NCBI GenBank assembly: GCA_030737835.1
Contig: JAUJYN010000025.1
Span: forward strand, 1,550,001 to 1,614,000
Source: Acorus gramineus
Taxonomy: Eukaryota; Streptophyta; Magnoliopsida; Acorales; Acoraceae
Reading direction: 5' to 3'
Length of the DNA: 64,000 nucleotides
The notes under the pieces are model-generated. The model was not told where the DNA came from. It was given only the letters and a program-made list of their open reading frames with translations, and searched no databases. Shown in pieces: positions 44,644 to 57,462 of the stretch. Made by a program: the position numbers and the translations under genes. How positions within the stretch are numbered: the first letter of the stretch is position 1; every line of letters starts with the position of its first letter.

Positions 44644-47563
44644 TGCCACGCCCCAGGGCGGCCGTCCCCGGGACGCGGCAAGTGTATATATGATATCAGT
44701 AACAGGAAACCAACAATATACCGCAAACAATCACTAAAACGACACACAGATAAAAGCAGGGCTGACATAATATATACACCGAGTGCGGAAGCTAAAAGAC
44801 TGAGTCTGTAGTCAAAACATACTACAGACTCGATACATAATCATAAGTCCTGTGAGAGCCAATATGTCATAAATATACACAACAAAATCCAAATATAATC
44901 CAACTAAGTGCCCAAGCACAGAACATATACATACAACAGAAAGAAGGGTGCTGATGGCCTCAAAACTCGTGGGACGCGGCGCTACCCTCTGCCGGTGTAG
45001 TCGCTCGGGAAGCTCCTCCCTCAGAGATCACTGAAAAGACAATATGCGAGGGGTGAGCCACACGCTCAGTGAATAGCACAACCCATGCATACAGTTCATA
45101 TTAACCACATTTAAGCAATTCATAAGCCACAAGTGGCATAATATCACAATCCGGGGGTTCGTTACATCGCCGAACCCCATACCCTCACCCTCACCCTCAA
45201 CAGGTGACCTAGGATGTTGGGACTTAGCGGGTTGATAATCATCCATACATAATCCTGTGGGTCGTCGCATCGCCGGCCCACCATACCCTCACCCTCACCT
45301 CTCAACAGGTGACCTAGGCTCTTGGGACTGACTAGGCTGTTGGTTACCCTTGGTCCACCGATAGTCTCTCCTCACTCCGTGGTTGTTTGGCCACTCCCAT
45401 GTTCAGCGCAGTCCTTCCAAGTCAGGAGGCGCCTACTAGTGGGAGCCCCTGCACGGGACAACCTGTCTAACGCCGAGGTAGTCTCTACACGGATCCGACG
45501 AGGGGAACAGAACAGCCTATCCATCGCATATGATCCACTCGGATCCGCTGACAGCACATCTCTACAATCCTAATGTCTTGAATTCCTCAGAATTCCACCA
45601 GCGCGCATAACCAGTATGCGGGGAACATGCATTTATTAATCATAATACAGGGGTGCAATATTATTGGGAAAGTAACCTGGGGAGGGCAACGTGAGGTCCC
45701 GATACAGGACGTCCCGACAACCAAACAAGGAACACGGAGTACCCTGACCCGGGTCTCAATGTTGACCTCGCAAGGCCCCTCCCTATAATATTGACTAAAA
45801 CATGCAATCCTCATTTATGCTAGCATTTGAATAAACGAATCAAACTAATAGGACGCATGTAGAGGTCGGGCTTTCCTAGCATGATAGCGAGGAGGCAGGA
45901 TGCATGGCTCATGCACAATCCTAAGGGTGCAAGTCCCTATCACACAATCTAGGGTGGCATGCAATTCTACACACACATCATGCATACATGGATTACATCA
46001 CGCAGTTAATACTAACTATAAGCCCCAGGGGAGGACGGTACACGCCCAAAGCATGTAGCGCCTCCCACACTGGGTTGGGTTGTCCCACTCACCGGAAATC
46101 GGGTCGACGCGCGACCGTCCGTCGAGATCTGCAAGACAGGGTATTAACTGGTAAGTATAAATCCACAATGACCCCAAAAATACATAACACACACAAATAA
46201 ACACCCAAAGATCCCAAATCAACACCCAACACCCTCGGCAACCACCGCTCGGCCACCCGACCGCCCGGGTGCACCGCCGCGCTTCAGCCCGCGCACCCCG
46301 CGCACCGCCGGACCCTCTGCCCGCCGCCTGGACACGCCGCCGCACCACCCCGGGGCTCCGCGCGTCCCCTGCGCCCAGCGCAGCAGTCCGCGCGCGCCCC
46401 GAACACCTCGCACCGGCCCGCGAGCACCCCGCGAGCACTCCGCACGCCCCCCCCCCCCCGCGCGCAGCACCTTCCCGCGCGCACCTCCGCCTCGCCGCGC
46501 CCTCCGCGCGCACTCTGCACACCCGCGCGCACTGCCTAGCACCTCGGCACCACCTCGCGCACGCCTAGCACACGGCACCACCTCGCGCACACTGCCTGTG
46601 CTGCCTGAGGCCCCCAGCTCGAGCACGCCAGCCCTGCCAGCCCGTCCCGCGCGCCCAGCACGACCAGCACTGCCAGCCCCAAACCCGCGCACACCCGCGC
46701 ACATGCCGCGCGCACGCACGCCCGCGCGCGCACGCGCGCATCCCCGCACGCGCCCAGCCTACGCGCTGCCTGGGCCGTTGCCGCCGCTGCCTGCTGCCCG
46801 GGACAGTGGCCCTGCCTGCCGAGCACCTCCAACCACCCCTCCCACTGCCGCCGACCACCTCCAACCACCTCCGACCACCCTCCGACGACCCCCACTGCCA
46901 CCGACCACCTCCCAAACACAAACCCCCCCCCTAGCAATCATCTAGACAAGAAAAAAGAGGGAAAGGAGGCTTACCGAGGGGAGGAAGAGGCGTCCGGTGG
47001 CTCTCCACGCGCCGGAACCTTTCCCAAAAGCCCTCACACGCCCCGATCTAGCTTGGCCTTCGAAATGGGCCAAAACAGAGGACGAAAAGGGGAGGTCGGG
47101 GAGGCTAGGATCGTCGGAACTCGGATTTGAAGACACCGGAGCGTAGATCGGGACCCGATCTACACTTCCCGTGCTTTAGGTTTTTTTTTTGAGGGGTGTA
47201 GGGGGCTCAAACGGAAGAAAAACGGAGGAGAGGAGAGAGAGAGAGCAAGTCGTAGGGATGATGAATAGTGAAATGATATTTTTGATTCCTTTTATATAGT
47301 GCGCGACTTAAAAACCCGGATACGCCCCGGAACTGTGAAATTTTTGCAAACGATGCCGGAATTCGATGAAATTTTCATGAGTGGCTTAAAACGGCACCAG
47401 GACACATAATATGCAGTTAGATTTTCAATCGGAGTCCTCTAGCTCAGACGATAGCTAACAGTCTGAAATTATGCGGTTCCGATCGAAAAACACTAAAAAT
47501 TTTAAAACTGCTAAAAATGCTCCAATGGTTGCCAATAGGCCAAAAAGTGACACATATATAACA
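44644..47563 (-). repeat. Solo LTR R, inserted in P
   Basis: Plus strand TGCCACGCCCC to CATATATAACA, 2920 bp, flanked by identical TGATT (44639-44643, 47564-47568). It contains a C-rich quadruplex complement twice (about 45180-45205 and 45285-45305), the ~125-bp module (about 45665-45785), a 36-nt exon-like segment near 46090-46130 and a GC block of a different flavour, richer in GCGCCGCGC and CCACC words. Confidence 0.92.
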
Positions 47564-47746
47564 TGATTTGTTTTCAGAGTGTTCCATGTGGCTGAGCATT
47601 CGCGACCTTCAAAAATGTCATTCGTGTTTAATTGGAGATGTGAAAGGCACATTAAAATTTGTGAATCTGCGAGGCGGTAAATTAATCTTATTTCTTCGTG
47701 TTAGATTGTCATTAGGGTTATTGTCGTCATAATTGCCCCTTTTACA

Positions 47747-47801
47747 TTGTACAAGTTGGACCATTTATGGTACGCGACGTAAATGAACCTAACTTGTACA
47801 A
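47747..47801 (+). repeat. Stem-loop 1 of the P internal array
   Basis: Arms TTGTACAAGTT (47747-47757) and AACTTGTACAA (47791-47801) are perfectly complementary. An inner stem CATTTA (47762-47767) with TAAATG (47780-47785) follows. Loop of 12 nt. Confidence 0.85.
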
Positions 47802-47853
47802 TTTGGATGAAAATTGTTTGTCTTGATTTGTTTTTCTTGTCATTGTTTGTATG

Positions 47854-47904
47854 GTATAAGTTGGACTACCTGTGGAATGGGACATAGGTGGGCCTGACTT
47901 ATAC
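47854..47904 (+). repeat. Stem-loop 2 of the P internal array
   Basis: Outer arms GTATAAGT (47854-47861) and ACTTATAC (47897-47904), extended by two G-T wobbles; inner arms ACCT (47868-47871) and AGGT (47886-47889). Confidence 0.85.
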
Positions 47905-47945
47905 AAATGATTGTGTGTAATTATGTATATTGTTGCTCTTGTTCG

Positions 47946-48007
47946 TACTATATAAGTTAAAACACCTATAGTGTGGGGCGTAGGTGGGCTTAACAACCTA
48001 TATAGTA
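47946..48007 (+). repeat. Stem-loop 3 of the P internal array
   Basis: Three stacked stems: TACTATATA (47946-47954) with TATATAGTA (47999-48007), GTTAA (47956-47960) with TTAAC (47990-47994), and CACCTA (47963-47968) with TAGGTG (47981-47986). Confidence 0.87.
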
Positions 48008-48049
48008 GTTGTTGTGATTTGTGAATGTCTTGTTGCCTTTGTTTGTGTG

Positions 48050-48128
48050 ATATAAGTTAATCCACTTGTGATTTTGGTCACTATGTATTAGAGTGGCGCA
48101 GCGGAAGCATTGTGGACCAAGCTTATAT
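48050..48128 (+). repeat. Stem-loop 4 of the P internal array
   Basis: Arms ATATAAG (48050-48056) with CTTATAT (48122-48128) and TCCAC (48061-48065) with GTGGA (48112-48116). The loop is larger than in the others. It is followed 20 nt later by the insertion of LTR T. Confidence 0.7.
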
Positions 48129-48192
48129 GATTGTTTTGTTGTTATGTCTGTCACGCCCCAGGGCCGCCGTCCCCGGGACGCGGCAAGTGTAT

Positions 48193-51100
48193 TGTTATAT
48201 ATGTGTCACTTTTAACCTTCTGGTAACCGTTGGGACACTTTAGCTATCACCCTGAGGTTGAGGGCTCCGATTGAAAATCTAACTGCATATTATGTGTCCT
48301 GGTGCCATTCCAAGCCACTCACGAAAGTTTCATCGAATTCCGGTAACGTTTCAGAATTTCACAGTTCTGAAGCGTATCCGGGTTTTGACCGAGCGAGAAG
48401 TCATTGGGAGACTTGACTTGGTCAAAGTGGGCCCCATGACTTGGTCAAATATGTTTGGATTTTAGTGTGGTTGGGTTGACTAGGGTCAAACCACACTTAA
48501 GCCTCCCTAATGCTAGCTTAAACCCTAATTAACCTAGGTTAGCCTAATCTAAGTGTGGGGATTATATATAAGTGAGCTAAAATATCTCCCCCACTATTCA
48601 TCATCTTCCCCAATTAGATTTCTCTCTCCCCCTCTCTCTTTTTCTTGGTTTTGATCTAGCTAGAGGGGTTAAAATCAAGAGCACAAAGAAGAGAAAGGTT
48701 AGATCTCATCCCGATCTATCCCCGGTGGTCTCGGATTCCAGTTCCCACGAGTATTGCCCCCTCTCTCACCCTCTTTTCTCCTCTGATTTCAGTTGGTTTT
48801 GGGGTTGAGGGAGATCTTGGTGGTGGTGGCCTTTGGGGAGGTGTTTTGGTGCGCGAAGAGCAACCATTCTTCCCCTTCCTTCCTTTCCTTCCTTGGGTAA
48901 GGCTTTCTTTCCTTCCTTTCTTGTTTAGATGCATGTTTAGGAGGTGATTTTGGGTGTGGGTGGCTGTGGGTGGCCGTTGGTGGCGGTCGGAGGCGGTTGG
49001 GGGCCATTGGTGGCCGTCGGGCAGGATGGCAGGGCAGGCGGGCTGGCAGGCTGGCTCGGGTAGGCAGGCGGGAAGGCTGGGCGTGCTGGGCATGTGCTGC
49101 CAGGCACGCTGGGCGCGTGCTGTCGGGCGCACTGGGCACGTGCTGCCAGGCGCGCTGGGCGCATGCTGTCGAGCGTGCTGCCAGGCGGGTGTTGGGCGCT
49201 GGGCGCCGTGCGGGCAGGGGCGTGCACGCGGAGCGCTGCGCAGGGGCGTAGGGCGTGCTGTGCGCGCGGAGAGGTGAGCGGGTGGTGTGCGGGTGCTGCG
49301 CAGGGGGCGCAGTGCGCGTAGGGCGAGCGGGGAGTGTGTGCGGGGCACTGCGCTGGGGCGTAGTGCGCGCGGGTGCACCCGAGGCTGGACGAGCGGGTGG
49401 TGCGAGCGGGTGATGCGAGCGGGTGGTGCGCGCGGGATGCGCGCGAGGCGAGGCGTTGGGGCGCAGGGCGTGCGGGTGTGCGCGCGGGTTGCTGCGCTGG
49501 GGCGCAGTGAGCGCGCGGTGCACTCGGGGGGCTCGGCAGGGTGTCCCGACGTGCGGGCTGGGCTCGGCAGTGCGCCTGGGTGCACGGGCTGGGGCGCGGC
49601 TGTGCGTCTGGGTCGGGTGGCCGCGCGTACGGCTGCCCGGGGGTTCGGGAGTGAGTCGGGGTGCTCGGGCTCGTGTGTGTACGGGCCGTATGTACGTTTG
49701 CCCGAGTGTTGTGTATTTTTAGTGTATTTTTGGGTTTATTTGTGTATTTTACTCACCGATTTGATTACCCTATCTTGCAGATCTTGACAGACGGTCGCGC
49801 GACGACCCGGCTACCGGTGAGTGGGACAATCCAACCTAGTAGGGAGGCGTACTACTCATTTGAGAGTGTATTGTCCTCCCCTGGGGCACCTTGGATTTAT
49901 ATTAGCTTGTTGTAATGTGTAATCCATGCAAGCATGATTAAAATGTAGTATGCATGCTACCCTAGACTTTGTATGTTAGGGACTTGCACCCTTAGGATAT
50001 GTGTAAGAGCCATGCATCCTGTTACCCTGTTCTCATGCTAGGAAGCCTCGGCCTATGCATGTGTCCTACTAGTTTAATTTATTAAATTAAATGCTAGCAT
50101 ATGATTATTTGCATGTCCTAGATAATATTATAGGGAGGGGCCTTGCGAGGTCAACATTGAGACCCGGGCTAGGGTACTCCGTGTTCCTTGTTTGGTTGTC
50201 GGGATGTCCTATATCGGGACCTCACGCTGCCCTCCCAAGGTTTCTTTTCCCAATAATATTATAACCCTCGTTAATTATTATTATATATGTTCCCCGCATC
50301 TTGGTTATGCGCCCTGGAGGAATTCTGAAGAATTCATGGCATTAGAGTAGTTGTGATGTGGTTGTCGGCGGATCCGAGTGGATCATATGCGTATGGATAG
50401 GCTGTTCTATTCCCTTCGTTGGATCCGTGTAGAGACTGCCTCAGCGTTAGAAAGGCTGTCCCGTGAAGGGGCTCCCATTAGTAGGCACCTCCTGATTTGG
50501 GACGGACTGTGCTGAATGTGGGAGTGGCCAAACGGCCTACGGAGTGGGGAGAGACTATCGGTGGACCAAGGGTGACCATCAGCCTAGTCAGTCCCAATAT
50601 CCTATGTCACCATATTGAGGGGTGAGGGTGAGGGTGTGGTGGGTCGGCGATGTAGCGACCCACTGGTTTGTAAGTCCCAATATCCTATGTCACCTATTGA
50701 GGGGTGAGGGTGAGGGTGTAGTGGGTTGGCGATAGCGACCCACTGGTTTTGTGTAGTTCCTGCCACTTTGGGGCTTGTATAATGAGTTTGTGGTTAATAA
50801 TATCTGGCGGTTAATATAACTGTGATGCATGGGTTGTGCTGTTCACTGAGCGTGTGGCTCACCCCTCGCATAATTATTATTCTCCAGTGTCATCTGAGTC
50901 GGATCTGGAGGAGGAGCTCCCCGAGGGACTTCATCAGTAGCGGAGTAGCGCCACGTCCCGCGAGTATCAGAGGCTATCAGCATTCCTTTTGCTTGTATGT
51001 ATTATATTCCGTGCTTGGGCACATGTTTGTATGTTATTTGGATGTCTTTGTATATATTGGCTCTCACAGGATAGTTGATTATGTATCGAGTCTGTAATAT

Positions 51101-51280
51101 ATTTTTGAGTTACAGATTCAGTCTTTTAGCTTCCGCTATTTGTGTATATATCATGTCAGCCCCTTTGTTGTCTGTGTTGAAAATTGTTGATGTTGTTATG
51201 GGTATATTATTGACTTCCTGTATTGACTGATGATATCATATATACTCTTGCTGCGTCCCGGGGACGCCCGGGGCGTGACA
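48193..51280 (+). repeat. Solo LTR U, inserted in T
   Basis: 3088 bp, TGTTATATATGTG to GGGGCGTGACA, identical flanks TGTAT (48188-48192, 51281-51285). Donor-like TTGGGTAAGG near 48897, GC block with 23-bp alternating units (TGCTGCCAGGC / TGCTGTCGGGC, about 49090-49190), acceptor-like TATCTTGCAG near 49780, and two quadruplex motifs at about 50620-50725. Confidence 0.93.
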
Positions 51281-52770
51281 TGTATACATGCTATCAGCAG
51301 TCTAAACAGGAGATCAATAACATACTCTAAACAACAACTAAAATGACAACACAGACGAAAGCAAGATTGACATGATATATACACAGATAGCGGAAGCTAA
51401 AAGACTGAGTCTGTAATTCAAAAACATACTACAGACTCAATACATGATCAACTGTCCTGTGAGAGCCAATATACACACATACATCCAAATAATATACAAC
51501 GGTGCCCAAGCACGGAAAATATATACATACAATCAAAAGAAAGGATGCTGATGGCCTCTAATACTCGCGGGACGTGGCGCTGCTCCGCTACTGATGAAGT
51601 CTCTCAGGAAGCTCCTCCTTCTGGTCCGACTCCGTGATAACTGTGGAAAAATATATATGCGAGGGGTGAGCCACACTCTCAGTGAATAGCACAACCCATG
51701 CATCACAATTTATATTAACCACAATTAAATCAAAGCCTCTAAGTGGCAGGAAATACACAACTCCAGTGGGTCGCAACATCGCCGACCCACCACACCCTCA
51801 CCCTCACCCCTCAATAGGTGACATAGGATATTGGGACTGACTAGGCTGTTAGTCACCCTTTGTCCACCGATAGTCTCTCCTCCACTCCGTAGCCGCTTGG
51901 CCTACTCCCACACTTCAGCACAGTCCGAATCCAAATCAGGAGGTACCTACTGATGGGAGCCCTCTGACGGGACGGCCTTTCTAACGCTGGGGCAGTCTCT
52001 ATACGGATCCAACGAAGGGAACAGAAACAGCCTATCCATACGCATATGATCCACTCGGATCCGCCAACACTTATCTCAACTTATAAATGTCGTGCATTCT
52101 TCAGAATTCCTCCAGGGCGCATAACTAAGATGCGGGGAAACATATATTATAATATTATCGGGAAAAGAAACCTTGGGAGGGCACCATGAGGTCCCGATAT
52201 AGGACATCCCGACAACCAAACAAGGAACACGGAGTACCCTAGCCCAGGTCTCAATGTTGACCTCGCAAGGCCCCTTATAATATTCTCTAAGGCATGCTAA
52301 AATACCATAAGTTCGCATTTAACTTAATAAATTAAACTAGTAGGACACATGCATAGGTCGAGGCTTCCTAGCATGAGAACATGGTCACATGATGCATGGC
52401 TCTTACACATATCCTAAGGGTGCAAGTCCCTAGCATACAAGGCTAGGGTGGCATGCATACTACATACTAATCATGCTTGCATAGATTACATATTAAACAA
52501 GTTAATATTAAACTATGGTGTCCCAGGGGAGGACGGTATACGCCCAAGTGCATATAGCACCTCCCTACTGGGTTGGATTGTACCACTCACCAATAACCGG
52601 GTCGTCGCGCGCCCGTCCGTCAAGATCTGCAAGACAGTATAACCAACTCGGTGAGTAAAATACACAAATATACACAAAATACACTAAAATACGCAACACT
52701 CGGACAAGCGTACATATGGCCTGTACGCACGCGAGTCCGAGCACCCCGACTCACCCGAACCCCCGGGCAG

Positions 52771-52836
<66 letters not shown>

Positions 52837-52839
52837 CCC

Positions 52840-52893
<54 letters not shown>
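52771..52893. repeat. 123-nt near-pure C tract inside LTR T
   Basis: Only two T residues interrupt the run (about 52834 and 52840). It replaces about 100 bp of ordinary GC-block sequence seen in N between the same flanks (GGGCAG on one side, CCCGGGTGCACCGCGCG on the other). S1 has a 13-G run at a nearby point (about 19203). It could be real expansion or an assembly or base-calling artefact. Confidence 0.8.
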
Positions 52894-52895
<2 letters not shown>

Positions 52896-54221
52896 GTGCA
52901 CCGCGCGCTCACTACGCCCCAGCGTAGCAACCCACGCGCACACCCGCATGCCCTGCGCCCCAGCGCAGTACCCCCCGCGCACCCCCAGCTCGCCTCACCG
53001 CGCGCGCACAGCATGCCTGCGCCTCTGCGCAGCGCTCCGCGCGCACGCCCCCGCACGGCCCCCTGCGCGCAGCACCCGCACGCGGCCCCGCGCGCACAGC
53101 ACGCACTGCGCCTCTGCGCAGCGCCCCGTGCGCACGCCCCCGCACGGCGCCCAGCGCGCAGCACCCGCACACTCCTGCTCCACCCGCACGCACGCCCGCG
53201 CGCACGCGCGCGTGCCCTACCAGCCTACTCTGCCAGCCCTGCCTGCCAGCCCGCCTGCCTGCGCTGCCTGCGCTGCCAGCCTACCCGAGCCAACCTACCA
53301 CCTCCCCGACGGCCACCAATGGCCTCCAACCGCCACCAGCCGCCACCAACAGCCATTCATACCCCAAAAACACTTCCTAACATACATCTAAACAAGAAAT
53401 GGAAGGAAAGAAAGCTTACCCTAGGAGAGGAAGAGAAGGGGAGGAAGAACGGGTGCTCTTCGCGCACCGAAACACCGCCTCCGCGACTACCACCACCGAG
53501 ATCTCCAACTCCGCCTAAGAGGGCTGAAATCAGAGGAGAAAAGAGGGTAAGAGAAGGGGTCACACATGTGGGAACTCGAATCCGAGACCACCGGAAGGTA
53601 GATCGGGTTCTTACCTATCCTTTCTCTTCTTAGGGTTTTTGATTTCCACCACTAGAACTAGGTCAAAAGGGGGGATTAAAGAGAGGGAGAGAGAGAGAAA
53701 TTTTGGAGAAGATGATGAATAGGAGGGCTTTTGTAGTCGTGGGATTTGTTTATACTCACACCCACACCACACACACTCACACCACTTAACTTAGGGCTAA
53801 TTAATTAGGTTTAGGCTAGGTTTAGTGAGGTTTAAGTGCACTTTGACTTGGGTCAACCCATCCACACTAGAAAACAAAGGGGGTTGACCAAGTCATGGGC
53901 CCACATTTGACCAAGTCAAGTCTCCCAATGACTTCTCGCTCGGTCAAAACCCGGATACGCTTCAGAACTGTGAAATTCTGAAACGTTACCGGAATTCGAT
54001 GAAATTTTTGTGAGTGGCTTGGAATGACACCAGGACACATAATATGCAGTTAGATTTTCAATCGGAGTCCTCAAACTCAGGATGATAGCTAACAGTCCAA
54101 AATTTTAGCGGTTCCGATCGAAAAACGAAAAAAACTGAAAAACTGCCAGAATGGTCCAATGGTTACCAGAAGGCAAAAAATGGCACATATTTAACAATGT
54201 TAATGTATGATTGTTTGCTTG

Positions 54222-54268
54222 ATATAAGTTGAAGCTTCAATGCAGAGCATTGGTGGTTTGACTTATAT
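54222..54268 (+). repeat. Stem-loop 5 of the P internal array
   Basis: Outer arms ATATAAGT (54222-54229) and ACTTATAT (54261-54268); inner arms CAATGC (54238-54243) and GCATTG (54247-54252) with a 3-nt loop. Confidence 0.87.
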
Positions 54269-54288
54269 ATTAGTTGTTTCTTTGTGAT

Positions 54289-54309
54289 GTATAAGTAGGC
54301 TACTTATAC
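54289..54309 (+). repeat. Stem-loop 6 of the P internal array
   Basis: GTATAAGTAG (54289-54298), one G, then CTACTTATAC (54300-54309): a perfect inverted repeat of 10-bp arms. As RNA it would be a 9-bp stem with a GGC loop. Confidence 0.87.
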
Positions 54310-54337
54310 CATTGTTTGTTGTGCATTGGGTGGTATG

Positions 54338-57300
54338 TGTTATATATGTGTTACTTTTAACCTTCTGGTAACCATTGGGACATTCTGGCAGTTTTTCGAG
54401 TTTTTTCATTTTTCAATCGGAACCGCAAAAATCTTGGACTGTTAGCTATCGTCCTGAGTTTGAGGACTCCGATTGAAAATCTAACTGCATATTATGTGTC
54501 CTGGTGCCATTCCAAGCCGCTCATGAAAATTTCATCGAATTCCGGTAACGTTTCAGAATTTCACAGTTCCGAAGCGTATCCGGGTTTTGACCGAGCGAGA
54601 AGTCATTGGGAGACTTGACTTGATCAAAGTGGGGCCCATGACTTGGTCAAATGTTTTTGGCTTTTAGTGTGGTTGGGTTGACTAGGGTCAAACCACACTT
54701 AAGCCTCCCTAATGCTAGCTTAAACCCTAATTAACCTAGCTTAGCCTAATCTAATTGTGGGGATTATATATAAGTGAGCTAAAATATCTCCCCACTATTC
54801 ATCATCTTCCCCAATTGATTTTCTCTCTCCCCCTCTCTCTTTTTCTTTGTTTTCAGCTAGCTAGAGTGCTTGAAACCAAGAACCCAAAGAAGAGAAAGGT
54901 TAGATCTTGTCCCGATCTACCTTCCGGTGGTCTCGGATTCGAGTTCCCACTTGTTCGACCCCCCTCTAACACCCCCTTTTCTCCTCTGATTTCAGCCCCT
55001 CTTGGGCTAGGTAGAGATCTTGGTGGAGGAGGTCTTTGGGGAGGTGTTTCGGTGCGCGAAGAGCTCCCGGTCCCCTTCCCTTCCTTTCCTCTCCTAGGGT
55101 AAGCCTATTTCCTTCCTTTTCTTGCTTAGATGCATGTTAGGAGGGTGGTTTTGAGTGCTGGTGGCTGTTGGAGGCCATTGGTGGCCGGTGAGGGGTGGTA
55201 GGGTTGCTCGGGCAGGGTGGTAGGTTGGCTCGGGTAGGCTGGCAGCGCAGGCAGGCAGCGCAGGCAGGCAGGGCAGGCAGGCTGGCTGGCGCAGGGCTGG
55301 GCGCTGTCGGGCGTGCGCACGGGAGTGCGCCCGGGTGGAGCAGGGGTGTTCGGGTGCTGCGCGAGGCGCAGTGCTTACCGTGCGCGCGGGGCCGCGTGCG
55401 GGTGCTGCGCGCAGGGGGCCGAGCGGGGAGTGTGTGCGGGGCACTGCGCTGGGGCGCAGTGCGGGCGAGTGCGCGTGCGGGGCGCTGCGCTGGGGCGCAG
55501 TGCGCACGGGTGCACCCGGGGCTGGACGAGCGGGTGGTGGGAGCTGGTGGTGCGCGCGGGGTGCGCGCGGGATGCTGCAATGGGGCGCTGGGCATGCGGG
55601 TGTGCGCGCGGGTTGCTGCGCTGGGGCGCAGTGAGCGCGCGGTGCACCCGGGGAGTTTCGGCAGGGTGTCCGGGCGTGCAGGCTGGGCTCGGCAGTGCGC
55701 CTGGGTGCGCGGGCTGGGGCGTGGCTGTGCGCCTGGATCGGGTGGCCGTGCGTACGGCTGCCCGGGGTTCGGGATTGAGTCGGGGTGCTCGGACTCGCGT
55801 GCGTACAGGCCGTATGTACGCTTGTTCGAGTGTTGTGTATTTTGATGTATTTTTGGATTTATTTGTGTATTTTACTCACGGATTTGATTACCCTATTTTG
55901 CAGATCCTGACGGACGGTCGCGCGACGACCCAGTCTTTGGTGAGTGGGACAACCCAACCCAGTTGGGAGGCGCTATATGCACTTGGGCGTATACCGTCCT
56001 CCCCTGGGGCACCATAGTTAATATTAACTGATTAATATGTAATCTGTGCAAGCATGATTAATGTGTAGAATGCATGCCACCCTAGACTTGTATGTTAGGG
56101 ACTTGCACCCTTAGGATATGTGTAAGAGCCGTGCTTCCTGTCACCTTGTTATCATGCTAGGAAAGCCTCGACCTATGCATGCGTCCTATTAGTTTGATTT
56201 ATTAAATTAAATGCATACTTATGATATTTTTAGCATGCCTTGGGGAATATTAAGGGGGCCTTGCGAGGTCAACATTGAGACCCGGGCTAGGGTACTCCGT
56301 GTTCCTTGTTTGGTTGTCGGGATGTCCTATATCGGGACCTCAGGTTGCCCTCTCTTTTCCTCATAATTATCTTATATATTCCCCGCATCTTGGTTATGCG
56401 CGCTGGAGGAATTCTGAAGAATTCAAGACATTAGAGTTGTTGTGTTGTGTTGTCGGCGAATCCGAGTGGATCATATGCGTATGGATAGGCTGTTCTATTC
56501 CCTTCGTTGGATCCGTGTAGAGACTACCCCGGCGTTAGAAAGGCTGTACCGTGGAGGGGCTCCTATCAGTAGGCACCTCCTGATTTGGGACGAACTGTGC
56601 TGAATGTAGGAGTGGCCAAGCGGCCTACGGAGTGGGGAGAGACTATCGGTGGACCAAGGGTGACCAACAGCCTAGTCAGTCCCAATATCCTATGTCACCA
56701 TATTGAGGGGTGAGGGTGAGGGTGTGGTGGGTCGGTGATGTATCGATCCACTGGTTTGTAAGTCCCAATATCCTATGTCACCTATTGAGGGGTGAGGGTG
56801 TAGTGGGTTGGCGATAGCGACCCACTGGTTTTGTGTAGTTCCTGCCACTTTGAGGCTTGTGTAATGAGATTGTGGTTAATATAACTTTGATGCATGGGTT
56901 GTGCTGTTCACTGAGTGTGTGGCTCACCCCTCGCATAATATTTTTTTCTCCAGTGTCATTTTAGTCGGATCTGGAGGAGGAGCTCCCCGAGGGACTGCAC
57001 CAGTAGCGGAGTAGCGCCACGTCCCGCGAGTATCAGAGGCTATCAGCATCCCTTTTGATTATATGTATTATATTCCGTGCTTGGGCACGCATTTGTATTC
57101 CATTCGGATGTATGTGTATATATTGGCTCTCACAGGACAATTGATTATGTATCGAGTCTGTAATATGTCCTTGAGTTACAGATTCCGTCTTTTAGCTTCC
57201 GCTTTTTGTGTATATATTATGTCAGCCCCTTTGTTGTCTGTGTTGAAATTGTTGACGTTGTAAGAGTATGTTATTGACTTCCTGTATTGACTGCTGGTAT

Positions 57301-57344
57301 CATATATACACTTGCCGCGTCCCGGGGACCCCCGGGGCGTGACA
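54338..57344 (+). repeat. Solo LTR N, inserted in P
   Basis: 3007 bp, TGTTATATATGTG to GGGGCGTGACA, identical flanks GTATG (54333-54337, 57345-57349). Donor-like AGGGTAAGCC near 55096, GC block 55200-55800, acceptor-like TTTTGCAG near 55904, one ~125-bp module (about 56255-56350) and quadruplex motif near 56708. Confidence 0.93.
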
Positions 57345-57462
57345 GTATGAGTCGGACGCATGAGCCAATTCATACTATCATTGTTTGAATTATTGTTTTG
57401 TTGCCATTGGATATCATATGTCCTTTATTTTGTGTTCTCCCTTGAATTTTGAGGACAAAATT

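Larger units (their letters stand above)
48149..54196 (-). repeat. Solo LTR T, inserted in P and interrupted by U
   Basis: Plus strand TGTCACGCCCCAGGG at 48149 to 48192, then from 51286 to CATATTTAACA at 54196; about 3.0 kb without the insert. Flanks ATGTC (48144-48148) and ATGTT (54197-54201) match at four of five. It includes the C homopolymer at 52771-52893 within its GC-rich block. Confidence 0.88.

Noticed and set aside
52716-53633. 305-codon plus-strand frame with a long proline run
   Set aside because: It is created by the C homopolymer plus the GC block of LTR T; not a gene.
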